Of a stretch of 64,000 nucleotides of DNA, positions 1-8,416 are shown piece after piece. The stretch's first letter is position 1. Each line of letters opens with the position of its first letter. The DNA lies in assembly GCF_019679435.2 (NCBI RefSeq), contig NZ_CP139781.1:4894001-4958000 (forward strand), in the 5' to 3' direction. The notes under the pieces are model-generated. The model saw nothing but the letters and a program-made list of their open reading frames with translations. It searched no databases and was not told the DNA's origin. The DNA comes from Actomonas aquatica. Its GTDB lineage: Bacteria > Verrucomicrobiota > Verrucomicrobiia > Opitutales > Opitutaceae. The position numbers and the translations under genes were made by a program.

Positions 1-1324
1 TCAGATTCGCCAGCAGCGCGAGCGGACTCAGCCAGCCGAAAAACGCCACGCCCGCCAACATGCCCATCAGGCTCGCCGCCCACGCTAACGCCACGCTGGT
101 GAGGGTCTGGTCCAACCCGGCTCGCCAACGGCGGTGGTTGCGGGTGAGGTCACTCTCCGGCAAGGCCCGCCATGGCCGGAAGTGTTGTTTGAGTCGCTCG
201 GCCATCGGCAGGCCGTAGAGCAGCAGGGCCAACACGATGCCGTAGCTCATCTGGAAACCGGCCGAAAACAGCTCCAGCGGATCGACCAACAAGACCAGCA
301 GTGCCGAAGCCGTGATGCCGGCCAAGGGATTGCCCGGGGCCCGCGTCGCCCGCGCGAGTTGCACGCACACCACCATCAACCACGCGCGCATCGCCGATGG
401 CGGGCGCCCGATCAGATCGACGTAAAATCCCAGCAGCAGGGCGCTCAGCAACACCGCCGGGAGGCGCGGCACGCGCAGCAGTCGCAGCGTCGACGTGACC
501 CCCAATGCGATCACCGCAAAGTGCAGTCCGCTGATGGCGAACAGGTGCAAGGTGCCGCTGCGCATGAATAGGTCCTTCGCCTCGTCGCCGATCCCGTGGC
601 GCTGGCCCAACACCATCGCGGTGAGCGCGCCAGCCAGGTCGGGGTGCGCCTCCAACCCCACGACCAAGCGCGCACACAGAGCGTTCAACGTGGCTTCCCG
701 CCAACGCGCGTAGGCGCTGGTGGGCGGTTCGACTTCGATCAGGCGTCCGCGCCCGAGGCGAAAGTTGAGTCCGCGGTCAGTCAGGTAGGCCAAAAAGCCG
801 TCGGCGTCTTCGGCCGGTGGATGCCGCGGCAACGGTTCCAGCTGACCGCGAACCGTGATTGTGCTGCCGCGGCTCGTCGACGGCGCCGCCTCTGCAGCGC
901 AGCGTGCGCTCACGAAGAGCGACTGGCCGACTAGGTCGACGAGATGGGGCGGGGCGGCCGTCACGCGACCGATCAGGCTCACACGTTCCCCGCGAGCGGC
1001 TCCGCCTTGAAAGGTGCGCTCAACCTGCAGAACGAGCTCGGCTTCGCGCGGTGGCAGTCGATTCCAGTCGGACAGGCGGGCGCGGTGGTTTTCGTGATGC
1101 AGCGCGCCGGCCGCCGCGAGGGCCAGCCCCATCGCCGCCAGCGCCGCAGAGCCGTGGCGCCGCTGCAGGCCCACCGCGACTCCGATCGCGATCAGCGCGA
1201 CGGCGGCGATTCCGCCTACAGGCAGCGCGGTCGGGCTGGCATGAGCGGCGCCGATCCCGAGCGCCATAGGCAGCACCAGCCAGAGCAAGGGGGCGCGATG
1301 GCCCATCGGACGGTCGAGCTGCAT
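1..1324 (-). CDS. comEC: ComEC/Rec2-type DNA-uptake channel (C-terminus beyond window)
   Basis: Reading the minus strand from an ATG at 1324 gives an open frame of about 441 codons that runs off the left edge. It starts with a hydrophobic N-terminus (residues about 10-60), then a soluble domain, then several membrane segments. The motif SGTLHLFAISGLHFAVIA at about residue 257 is the hallmark of the ComEC competence domain, and SPLALLANL near the edge also fits. The family forms the inner-membrane channel that passes single-stranded DNA during natural transformation. The C-terminal metallo-beta-lactamase-like domain, if present, lies outside the window. It is divergent from rarA with about 70 bases between the start codons. 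Confidence 0.88.
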   Translation of the reverse strand, partial: MQLDRPMGHRAPLLWLVLPMALGIGAAHASPTALPVGGIAAVALIAIGVAVGLQRRHGSAALAAMGLALAAAGALHHENHRARLSDWNRLPPREAELVLQVERTFQGGAARGERVSLIGRVTAAPPHLVDLVGQSLFVSARCAAEAAPSTSRGSTITVRGQLEPLPRHPPAEDADGFLAYLTDRGLNFRLGRGRLIEVEPPTSAYARWREATLNALCARLVVGLEAHPDLAGALTAMVLGQRHGIGDEAKDLFMRSGTLHLFAISGLHFAVIALGVTSTLRLLRVPRLPAVLLSALLLGFYVDLIGRPPSAMRAWLMVVCVQLARATRAPGNPLAGITASALLVLLVDPLELFSAGFQMSYGIVLALLLYGLPMAERLKQHFRPWRALPESDLTRNHRRWRAGLDQTLTSVALAWAASLMGMLAGVAFFGWLSPLALLANL

Positions 1325-1397
1325 CGCTCCTGTAACGTTTGTTTGAAAGCGATTCTTTCATTCCGGGGCACCTTTGTTTCATTTTGATCCTTCGACC

Positions 1398-2774
1398 ATG
1401 CTGCCACCCGACCAATCTGACCTCTTTGGCGATCCGACCGCCGGCTCCACCGCCGGGCAGGGCGGAGGCGCGGGGGCGGTGGGTAAACCCGGCGCCCACC
1501 AGCCGCTGGCCGCCCGCATGCGTCCGCGGGCGCTGGCCGATATCGTGGGTCAGGAACACCTCACGCGCGCGGGCAGCCTGTTGCCGCAACTCATCTCAAC
1601 CGACCGCTTTGGCAGCCTGCTGTTTTATGGACCGCCGGGCTGCGGCAAAACCAGTTTCGCCGAGGTGATTGCGCGCGAAACCAAGAGCCGCTTTGTGCGG
1701 ATCAACGCCGTCATGTCCAACGTGGCCGAGTTGCGCGAGATCCTCTCCATCGCCCGCAAGATGCCGGAGGCGCGCACGCTGCTCTTCATCGACGAGCTGC
1801 ACCGTTTTAACAAATCGCAACAGGACCTGCTCTTGCCCGACGTGGAGGAGGGCAACGTGCGGCTCATCGGCGCGACCACGCACAACCCCGGGTTTTATGT
1901 GAACCCGCCGCTGCTCTCGCGCTCGCACCTTTTCCGGCTCGAACCGCTCTCGACGGAGGCCGTGGCATCGGTGCTCAAGCGCGCCCTCGCCGACGACGAA
2001 CGTGGTCTCGGCGAACGCGGCCTGAGTGCCAGCGGTGACGTGTTGGCCGACCTCGCCGTGCTCTGTGACGGCGACCTGCGCCGGGCACTCAATGCGCTCG
2101 AAGTCATCGCGCTCTCGCTCGACGGCAAAACCACGATCGAAGCGAGCGAGTTGGAGTCGTTCGCACGCGAGCGGCGCATTCGCTACGACGCCAACGAAGA
2201 CGAGCACTACGATACGATTTCGGCCTTCATCAAAAGTTGCCGCGGCGGTGATCCCGATGCCGCGATGTATTGGTTGGCCAAAATGCTGGAAGGCGGTGAA
2301 GACCCGCGCTTCATCGCGCGGCGCCTCGTGATATTGGCCAGCGAAGACATCGGTTTGGCCGACCCCTTCGCGCTGCCGCTGGCGGTGGCGGCGCATCACG
2401 CCTGCGACTTTGTGGGCCTGCCCGAAGCCGAACTCACGCTCGCGCACGCCACCCTGCACATCGCCTGTGCGCCGAAAAGTAACTCGGCCACGATGGCTCT
2501 GGCCGCCGCCAAACAGGCGATCAAGTCAGCGACTGTGCAGCCCGTGCCGATGCACCTGCGCGACAAAGGCGGCAAAGCCAGCAAGCGCGCCGGCCACGGC
2601 AAAGGTTACCTCTACTCGCACGATTTCCCGGAAGGCATCTCCGGCCAGACCTACCTGAGCCAACCGACGAAGCTCTACGACCCGTCGCCCAACGGCCTCG
2701 AAGCCCGCGTCGCCGACCGTCTCGCCCGCTGGGAAACCCTCCGCGCCGAACGCCGCGCCGAACGCGGGGAGTGA
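1398..2774 (+). CDS. rarA: Replication-associated recombination protein A, AAA ATPase
   Basis: 458 residues from the ATG at 1398; an upstream TTG at 1374 is in frame but less likely. The Walker A motif GPPGCGKT is at residues 78-85 and Walker B LLFIDELHRF at about 125-134, followed by the sensor segment LIGATTHNP and the C-terminal lid and tetramerisation region ending in TYLSQPTKLYDPSPNG. This is the RarA/MgsA family, clamp-loader-like ATPases that act at stalled replication forks. Length and domain order are normal. The stop codon overlaps or abuts the next gene, so the two are probably co-transcribed. Confidence 0.95.
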   Translation: MLPPDQSDLFGDPTAGSTAGQGGGAGAVGKPGAHQPLAARMRPRALADIVGQEHLTRAGSLLPQLISTDRFGSLLFYGPPGCGKTSFAEVIARETKSRFVRINAVMSNVAELREILSIARKMPEARTLLFIDELHRFNKSQQDLLLPDVEEGNVRLIGATTHNPGFYVNPPLLSRSHLFRLEPLSTEAVASVLKRALADDERGLGERGLSASGDVLADLAVLCDGDLRRALNALEVIALSLDGKTTIEASELESFARERRIRYDANEDEHYDTISAFIKSCRGGDPDAAMYWLAKMLEGGEDPRFIARRLVILASEDIGLADPFALPLAVAAHHACDFVGLPEAELTLAHATLHIACAPKSNSATMALAAAKQAIKSATVQPVPMHLRDKGGKASKRAGHGKGYLYSHDFPEGISGQTYLSQPTKLYDPSPNGLEARVADRLARWETLRAERRAERGE

Positions 2775-2776
2775 GT

Positions 2777-3205
2777 ATGCTGGAGAAGCGTGTTTTAACC
2801 CACTGGCTGAATAACGGAGTGGAGGTGGTGGAGCCCCCGTCGGCGGATTTGGTCGTCCGCAGCCTGGAAGCTGCCGGCCTGCGAGTGGGACGCGATTACA
2901 TCGATTTTTTGGCCACGGTGGGAGGTATGGTGGACCACGAGTGGCGGCTCGATCAATGGGCGGTCTGGCGCTTGGAGCGTGTGATCGCGGAAAACGTGGA
3001 TCGAACGGCGGGAGACGTCTTCTTTGCCGATTGGTGCCTCAGTTCGCATTTCCATTTCCTCCGACAAGAGACCGCCGCGACATCCTCCGTATGGGTGGAG
3101 GGCTATGAGTCGCGGGGTCCGCGACGTGTCGCAGAATCGCTCACGGATTTCTTTGAACGCTACCTCGATCGCGACCAGCGCATCGGAGTTTATTTCGACG
3201 ATTGA
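2777..3205 (+). CDS. SMI1/KNR4 (SUKH)-like protein
   Basis: 142 residues from the ATG at 2777, preceded by GGGGAG at suitable spacing; a GTG at 2771 overlapping the rarA stop is the alternative. Features such as YIDFLATVGGM, W-rich middle residues and a C-terminal LTDFFERYL segment resemble the SUKH fold. SUKH members are often immunity proteins to secreted or contact-dependent toxins, but many are orphans of unknown role. No toxin gene is adjacent here. The tight coupling to rarA is the only context. The assignment rests on sequence style, not on a catalytic motif. Confidence 0.6.
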   Translation: MLEKRVLTHWLNNGVEVVEPPSADLVVRSLEAAGLRVGRDYIDFLATVGGMVDHEWRLDQWAVWRLERVIAENVDRTAGDVFFADWCLSSHFHFLRQETAATSSVWVEGYESRGPRRVAESLTDFFERYLDRDQRIGVYFDD

Positions 3206-3255
3206 GCGCGAGGAATTGGACGCCGAGGCAACACTAGCGCGATCGGGAGTCCCAT

Positions 3256-3280
3256 TGTAGGCTGCGACCTTGGTCGCGCT
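3256..3280. repeat. Single TGTAG-hairpin module
   Basis: TGTAG at 3256-3260 is followed by the hairpin GCGACC-TT-GGTCGC at 3264-3277. It has the same layout (TGTAG, then a short perfect stem with a 2-nt loop) as the modules of the large arrays further right. It sits between the convergent ends of the SUKH-like gene and the MFS gene. Confidence 0.6.
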
Positions 3281-3309
3281 GCGTTGCCTCTCGGCCGAGT
3301 ATGAGGACC

Positions 3310-4626
3310 TCACGCGCTCACTTCCGGCAGGCGGTGGCCGAGGAGCATGCCGGTGAGGGCGCAGATAGCGAAGACGGCGAGGGCGAGGGGGAGCGACAGG
3401 AGCGAGAGCGCGCCGGTGATCGTGCCGGCCACTAGCAGCAGGACGCCGATGACACTGTTGCTCACGGCGACATAATCGGTGCGTTGGTCGCCTTCGGCCA
3501 TGTCGACGAGGTAGGTCTTGCGGCCAAGGCGCACGCCGCTGTGGGCGATGCCGAGGGCAAAGAAAAGAGCGGGATAGACAACCTGCGCGACCACGGCGGA
3601 GAGCTCGATGAAGGTGAGCCCGATGGTGATCGCCAGCAGCGTGGCGGTCACGCCCATGGCGGTGCGCAGCACGGTGCGGCTCGAGCGGTCGGCGAGGCGA
3701 CCCCAGATCGGCGCCGAGACCATGGAGGCAAATCCATCGACGATGATGAAGACGCCCAACCACCACCCGCCGCCACCGAGTTCGCCGTGGGCGAGCGAAA
3801 CCACAAAGGGCGCCGACAGGCCGGAGCCGATGGCGAGCGCGCGCACGGTCACGAAATCGCGGAAGGGGCGGTCGTCGACCAGCAGGCGCAGGCGCTGGCG
3901 CGCATGAGTCCAGGCGTTGCCGCCGCCCGAGGTTTCACCGGGAAATTCGGCAATGGTGCTGTAGATGATGCTGGCGATCAGCCAGAGCGCGGCGGCGACG
4001 AGCAGCCAGAGGGTGTAGAGGTGCAGGGAGCCGTCGGCACCGCCGGTGAGGAGCAGCATGGCACCGGCGCCCATGGCCATGACGCCGCTGAGGGAGGACT
4101 TCCAACCGGAGAGCTGACCGCGGCGCGTCTTGGGAATGGTTTTGCCGAGCACGTCCTTGGACGCGATGGAGCAGAGGCCGCGGGCGAGGCTGAAGAGGGC
4201 GACGAGTCCCACGATGGCGAGGCCGGCGATCGTGCCTTCGAGGGTCCAAGCGACGAGGGCGTAACCGGCGACGGCGACGGCTTGGAGCGCGGAGCCGACC
4301 ACCCAGACCCATTTGCGCACGGCGAGCTGGCGCAGGTAGCCGGCGATGAAAAGTTGGGGCAGGAGCGAGCCGGCTTCGCGCAGCGGCACGATGAGAGCGA
4401 GAAAGAGACCCGGCGCGCCCATGGCCTGCAGCAGCCAGGCGAGGGTGGTTTTGGGGTTGGCGAGGCGGTCGCCGAGACCGGTGAAGGTCTGCGCGCCGAG
4501 TTGGCGCAGGAAGTTGCCCGGGACCTCGCGGCAGGCGTCGTCGGAGATCGCTTTGCAGACGCGCGCGTCCTCCTCGTTGGTCAGCGAGCGGTAGAGGTGG
4601 TCGGTCCAATCGGCATGCCGCGGCAT
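3310..4626 (-). CDS. MFS transporter
   Basis: 438 residues from the ATG at 4626 (start of MPRHADWTDHLYRSLTNEED); the frame stays open upstream but that part is Arg/Pro-rich and not plausible. A short cytoplasmic N-terminal segment of about 50 residues is followed by about a dozen hydrophobic segments typical of the major facilitator superfamily, with RLADRSSRTVLR as the loop between two central helices. The substrate cannot be told from sequence. It is divergent from the small secreted-protein gene at 4717 and convergent with the SUKH-like gene. Confidence 0.82.
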   Translation of the reverse strand: MPRHADWTDHLYRSLTNEEDARVCKAISDDACREVPGNFLRQLGAQTFTGLGDRLANPKTTLAWLLQAMGAPGLFLALIVPLREAGSLLPQLFIAGYLRQLAVRKWVWVVGSALQAVAVAGYALVAWTLEGTIAGLAIVGLVALFSLARGLCSIASKDVLGKTIPKTRRGQLSGWKSSLSGVMAMGAGAMLLLTGGADGSLHLYTLWLLVAAALWLIASIIYSTIAEFPGETSGGGNAWTHARQRLRLLVDDRPFRDFVTVRALAIGSGLSAPFVVSLAHGELGGGGWWLGVFIIVDGFASMVSAPIWGRLADRSSRTVLRTAMGVTATLLAITIGLTFIELSAVVAQVVYPALFFALGIAHSGVRLGRKTYLVDMAEGDQRTDYVAVSNSVIGVLLLVAGTITGALSLLSLPLALAVFAICALTGMLLGHRLPEVSA

Positions 4627-4716
4627 GCGTAAAAACAGAGTGATTGTGATGGTGGCCTCAAGCCTGCGGGGTGGGTCGACTTGCGTGCGGGGACGAAGCG
4701 CGTGTAGCGTGGCGCC

Positions 4717-5118
4717 ATGAAACGCTGGCCGCTGCTTTTGCTCCTGTCCCTGCTCGCGATCACTGGCGCCTGGGCGCAGCCCATGACGGAAGAGGAGGAG
4801 CCGCAGGTGACCGGCATCGAGGCGAGCCGCAGCAACGGCGGTTTCCTTGGCCTCAACATCGAAGGCAACGCGCTGGTGCTGCGTTTTTACGACGAGGAGA
4901 AAACCGAGATCAAACCGGACGCCGCGCGGGCGACGGCACGGTGGAGTAATCCGCAAAAGGCGGGCCAGCAGCGCGCGGTATTGGCCCCTTCAGGTAATGT
5001 GTTGCGCACACCGGCGGTGGTGCGTCCGCCGCATGTGTTCATCGTCTACCTGTCCCTCTTCACGGCGGACGGCGAAGTGATCGAGAGTCACGCGTTCAAC
5101 ATCCGTAATCTGGAATAG
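4717..5118 (+). CDS. Small secreted protein of unknown function
   Basis: 133 residues. An N-terminal signal peptide (MKRWPLLLLLSLLAITGAWAQ) is visible, with cleavage likely after Ala-Trp-Ala. The mature part of about 110 residues is rich in short beta-type segments, ends in SHAFNIRNLE, and has no cysteine pairs or recognisable catalytic motif. It is probably a periplasmic beta-sandwich protein. It stands alone, divergent from the MFS gene, and is followed by a long palindromic repeat. Confidence 0.7.
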   Translation: MKRWPLLLLLSLLAITGAWAQPMTEEEEPQVTGIEASRSNGGFLGLNIEGNALVLRFYDEEKTEIKPDAARATARWSNPQKAGQQRAVLAPSGNVLRTPAVVRPPHVFIVYLSLFTADGEVIESHAFNIRNLE

Positions 5119-5127
5119 GCAGGGTTC

Positions 5128-5268
5128 TTTTCGGCCACAAAAAGGCACGAAAAGGCACCAAAATCAGGATAAGAGTCCGGAGGCAGGAATCCCTGGGATG
5201 AGCACGGCCGATGAAGGAGGTCGCCGCCGTTTTTTGTGATTTTTTGTGCCTTTTGGTGGCCCCAAAAA
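5128..5268. repeat. Long imperfect palindrome, CCACAAAAAGGCAC type
   Basis: The left arm at 5128-5165 contains GGCCACAAAAAGGCACGAAA and the right arm at 5230-5268 is its approximate reverse complement (GTGCCTTTTGGTGGCCCC). About 65 bases separate them. The A/T-rich arms stand out from the GC-rich surroundings. The element lies between the convergent ends of the small secreted-protein gene and the transglutaminase gene. It shares its build, though not its exact sequence, with the palindromes at 7.4 and 56.8 kb. Confidence 0.7.
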
Positions 5269-5299
5269 CTGCGGATTCATGCGGGCTGGACGGCCCACC

Positions 5300-6202
5300 T
5301 CAGTCGCTCAGGCGGCGCATGTCGACGGCGGCGGTGAGGCGTTCGGTGTGGGTGCCTTTGAAGACGCCGCGCGTGGGGGTGCAGTCGTGGTAGTCCCGCC
5401 CCGCGGCGACCTGCACGTGGCGTTCGCCGGCGACGCAGTCGTTGGTCGGGTCGAGCGCCCACCAGTGTCCGCCCGGCAGGCAGACTTCCACCCAAGCGTG
5501 ACTCTCGGCGGCACCGATGAGCGGACGGCGTTTGGAGGGCGTTTTGGCGGCGGCCTCCGTCTGGCCGGCATCGCGCTGGGCATCGGTTTCAATGTAACCG
5601 ACGAGGTAGCGGGCGGGGATCTCGGCCGAGCGCAGCACGGCGATCATGGCCTGGGCGAAGTCCTGGCAGACCCCTTTCTTCTGGGTGAGCACCTCATCGA
5701 CGGTGGTGTCGATGCGGGTGGAGCCGGTCACGTAGCGGAGGTTGGTGTAAATCCAGTGGTTGAGCGCGAGGATGGACGGACCGATGTCGTTGCCCGGACG
5801 GAAGAAGCGATTGGCGAGTTTGTTGACCGCGGCGCTGAACTGGATGGCGGGCGACGGGTTGAGAAACTCAAAGAAGCGCAACGGCTCGGCGCGGTAGAGC
5901 TGGCGGGCTTCCGACACGCTCAGCTCGAGGGCGACCTCGGGCGGGGGCGCGGCGTGGGTTTCGACCTCGGCGTAGCTGTCGAGCACCAGCTCGGTGTGCC
6001 GATGCACCAGCGAGAAGGTCTGCACGTGGTTGCCAAAATAGTCGGTGTAGGCGTGGAGATTGCAGGACGGATCACTCTCCAAGCGGTGGCTGAGCAGGGT
6101 CTGGCGGGCGTTCGTCATGGGCCGCAGCCGCACCTCCATAAAAGACTCCGACGCCGCGCCGGCGTAGCGGTAGTGGGTGCGATGGTGGATGCGGAACTGC
6201 AT
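5300..6202 (-). CDS. Transglutaminase-like protein with bacterial N-terminal domain
   Basis: 300 residues from the ATG at 6202. The N-terminus begins with the beta-strand MQFRIHHRTHYRYAG typical of the bacterial transglutaminase-like N-terminal region. The C-terminal half holds the papain-like triad: Cys179 in GVCQDFAQ, His in SHAWVEV and Asp in DPTND. The C-terminus GRDYHDCTPTRGVFKG is common in this family. Members are cytoplasmic cysteine peptidase or transglutaminase homologues, often beside alpha-E or circularly permuted ATP-grasp genes, which are absent here. A paralogue lies at 50935-51813. It is divergent from ribH. Confidence 0.88.
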   Translation of the reverse strand: MQFRIHHRTHYRYAGAASESFMEVRLRPMTNARQTLLSHRLESDPSCNLHAYTDYFGNHVQTFSLVHRHTELVLDSYAEVETHAAPPPEVALELSVSEARQLYRAEPLRFFEFLNPSPAIQFSAAVNKLANRFFRPGNDIGPSILALNHWIYTNLRYVTGSTRIDTTVDEVLTQKKGVCQDFAQAMIAVLRSAEIPARYLVGYIETDAQRDAGQTEAAAKTPSKRRPLIGAAESHAWVEVCLPGGHWWALDPTNDCVAGERHVQVAAGRDYHDCTPTRGVFKGTHTERLTAAVDMRRLSD

Positions 6203-6412
6203 GGTGCGAACGGCCCATCAGGACGATTCGCAGTGCGGCTGCCAAGTCTGGAGCGCGGGGGATGCGGGTGGGGCGACCGGGGCCGGAACCGGTTCCGGGC
6301 GCCTGCGCTTTCGGGTTGCGGATTGTGGCGAGAGGGGCGTCGGTAGTGCGGTGTTGGACTGACGTCAGGTTTGGCAACCGTCCTCACGTCCGCCACAGTC
6401 CTCCTTTCAACC

Positions 6413-6886
6413 ATGAGTTTAGATTCTCCCAGTGCCTTGCAGATCGATGGTGCGCCCTTCCGGGTGGGCATCGTCGCGGCACGCTTTAACCAGCGTTACG
6501 TCGAGGGGCTGATGAACAGTGCCTCCACGGTGCTCCGCGATGCCGGGGTGACCGAGGCCAACCTCGCCGTGGTGCGGGTGCCGGGCAGCGGTGAGCTCCC
6601 CACCGGCGCCCAGCTGCTGCTGCGCAAATACCGTTTTGATGTCATCATCGCCCTCGGCGTAGTGATCAAGGGCGGCACCCTCCATGACCAACTGGTTGCC
6701 GAGGCCGCTCAGCAGGGCCTGCTGCGGGTGAGCCTCGATACTGGCACGCCCATCATTGCCGGCGTGGTGACGGCCAACGACGACGCTCAGGCTGAGCTGC
6801 GTTGTCTCGGTGAAATCAATCGCGGCGCCGAGTTCGCCCGCGGGGCGCTCGAGATGGCCGCCCTCAAAAAATCCCTTTCCAAATGA
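6413..6886 (+). CDS. ribH: 6,7-dimethyl-8-ribityllumazine synthase
   Basis: 157 residues from the ATG at 6413. It has the usual motifs: FRVGIVAARFNQ at the start, VPGSGELPTGAQ and IALGVVIKGGTLHDQLVAEAA with the catalytic His91, and FARGALEMAAL near the C-terminus. The enzyme condenses 3,4-dihydroxybutanone phosphate with the pyrimidinedione in the penultimate step of riboflavin synthesis. The stop codon overlaps the nusB start (ATGA), a classic arrangement. No FMN riboswitch core was seen in the 210 bases upstream. Confidence 0.96.
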   Translation: MSLDSPSALQIDGAPFRVGIVAARFNQRYVEGLMNSASTVLRDAGVTEANLAVVRVPGSGELPTGAQLLLRKYRFDVIIALGVVIKGGTLHDQLVAEAAQQGLLRVSLDTGTPIIAGVVTANDDAQAELRCLGEINRGAEFARGALEMAALKKSLSK

Positions 6887-7335
6887 GCAAAGCCCTTTTC
6901 GCCCAGCGCCGTGACGGCCGTGTTGCCGCCATGCAATTTCTTTACTCGTGGAGCCTCAATGCGCCGCAAAATCTGGCGGAGGACCTGCGGATGTTTTTCG
7001 AAAATCTCGAGACGACCGACAAGCCGCGCGAGCACTACGCCTTTGGCGAGGAGCTCATCAATGGCGCCATTCAGCAAGTCGCCGAAGTGGATGCCCGCAT
7101 CAAGCAGCTCGCGCACAATTGGGAGTTTGAGCGCATCGCGCGCATCGATTTGGCCATCCTGCGCATGGCCATTTACGAGATGCTCTTCCGCAAGGACATC
7201 CCGCCGATCGTGACGATCAACGAGGCCATCGATCTTTCGAAGCAGTTCTCCACCGCCGATTCCAAGCGCTTCATCAACGGCATCCTCGATCGCCTGAAGG
7301 ACCAGCTCGGTCGCGACGCCCGCAAGGCGGAGTGA
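6883..7335 (+). CDS. nusB: Transcription antitermination protein NusB
   Basis: 150 residues. The N-terminus has RRDGRVAAMQFLYSW, and the C-terminal half carries FERIARIDLAILRMAIYEML and PPIVTINEAIDLSKQFSTADSKRFINGILD broken by short gaps, all characteristic of NusB. It binds boxA RNA with NusE (S10) in antitermination of rRNA operons. It overlaps ribH by four bases and is probably translationally coupled to it. Confidence 0.96.
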   Translation: MSKALFAQRRDGRVAAMQFLYSWSLNAPQNLAEDLRMFFENLETTDKPREHYAFGEELINGAIQQVAEVDARIKQLAHNWEFERIARIDLAILRMAIYEMLFRKDIPPIVTINEAIDLSKQFSTADSKRFINGILDRLKDQLGRDARKAE

Positions 7336-7355
7336 CGGGCGAGGGGGCTTTCTCT

Positions 7356-7476
7356 TAACCACGAATGGACACGAATGGCTTCGCCTACCGGCTACGCACC
7401 GGAACGGTCGGGTGCCCGGGGTTCCCGCTTTCGGCGAAACGGTAGTGTAGCCTATTCGTGTCCATTCGTGGTTTAA
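7356..7476. repeat. Long imperfect palindrome, CCACGAATGGACACGAAT type
   Basis: CCACGAATGGACACGAAT at 7359-7376 is repeated as its exact reverse complement at 7454-7471. The inner flanks GGCTTCGCCTACCG and CGGTAGTGTAGCC also pair, so the whole element of about 120 bases can fold on itself. It fills most of the gap between nusB and ftsY. A close relative lies at 56816-56924. Confidence 0.85.
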
Positions 7477-7488
7477 AACCAACGCATC

Positions 7489-8412
7489 ATGTTCGGACTG
7501 TTTAAGAAGTTTAAGGACGGTTTCTCCAAAACCGTCGCGGCCATTTCCAATACGACGCGCGGCCTCTTCGGCGGTCGCAAGATCGACGCCTCCTCCCTGG
7601 AGGAGCTGGAGGAAGCGCTCTACACCGCAGACTTCGGCGTCGAGACGACCGAGGAGATTCTCAAGGAGATCAAGCGCGCCTTCCGCAAGGACCCGGAGCT
7701 GAAGGGGCAGGCCGCGGCCGAGATCGGTGCGGCCGTGCTGGAGCGCGCGCTGGCTGGCAGTGAAGGCAAACTGGAGGCGGGTCCGGCAGACAAGCCGCTG
7801 GTGGTTGCGCTCATCGGCGTGAACGGCTCCGGCAAAACCACGACGTCCGCAAAACTTGGATACATGCTCAAGAATGACGGCCAGCAAGTGATGCTGGCGG
7901 CCTGCGACACCTTCCGCGCCGCGGCGGTGGAGCAGCTCAAGTCCTGGGCGACGCGCCTCGATTTGCCGATCGTGGCGAGTCACACCGGCGCTGATGCAGC
8001 GGCGGTGGCCTACGACGCCTGGGCGGCGGCGAAGTCGCGGGGCTGCCAGACCTTGCTGGTCGATACCGCCGGTCGTCTGCACACCAAGAGCAACCTCATG
8101 GAGGAGCTGGCGAAGATCCGCCGGGTGCTGCAGAAGCATGACCCGGAGGCGCCGCAGCACGCGTGGCTGGTGGTGGACGGTTCGCTGGGCACCAACTCCA
8201 TCGAGCAGGCCAAAGTGTTTCACGAAAAGTTCGGCCTCACCGGTCTTATCGTGACCAAGCTCGATGGCACCTCGCGCGGTGGCGCGATCGTGGGCATCTG
8301 GCGCGAGATGAAGCTGCCGATCTACTTCCTCGGTCTGGGCGAGCAGCCCGACGACCTGCAGCCCTTCAACGCCCGCAACTACGCCCGGGCGGTGTTTGGC
8401 TTGGAGGCTTAA
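7489..8412 (+). CDS. ftsY: Signal recognition particle receptor FtsY
   Basis: 307 residues. The NG domain is complete: a helical N domain, then G1 GVNGSGKTT at residues 110-118, ACDTFRAAAVEQL, DTAGRLHTKSNLM and the G4 TKLDGTSRGGA. It ends with the typical GLGEQPDDLQPFNARNYARAVFG. There is little acidic A-domain, as in many short FtsY proteins. It docks SRP-ribosome complexes at the inner membrane for co-translational insertion. Its stop codon lies only four bases from the convergent kinase gene. Confidence 0.96.
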   Translation: MFGLFKKFKDGFSKTVAAISNTTRGLFGGRKIDASSLEELEEALYTADFGVETTEEILKEIKRAFRKDPELKGQAAAEIGAAVLERALAGSEGKLEAGPADKPLVVALIGVNGSGKTTTSAKLGYMLKNDGQQVMLAACDTFRAAAVEQLKSWATRLDLPIVASHTGADAAAVAYDAWAAAKSRGCQTLLVDTAGRLHTKSNLMEELAKIRRVLQKHDPEAPQHAWLVVDGSLGTNSIEQAKVFHEKFGLTGLIVTKLDGTSRGGAIVGIWREMKLPIYFLGLGEQPDDLQPFNARNYARAVFGLEA

Positions 8413-8416
8413 GGTC

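Noticed and set aside
4627-4956. N-terminal extension of the MFS transporter
   Set aside because: It would overlap the secreted-protein gene at 4717 and is Arg/Pro-rich without a fold.
6203-6412. FMN riboswitch upstream of ribH
   Set aside because: The conserved RFN core sequences were not found; only a short GC-rich inverted repeat is present.
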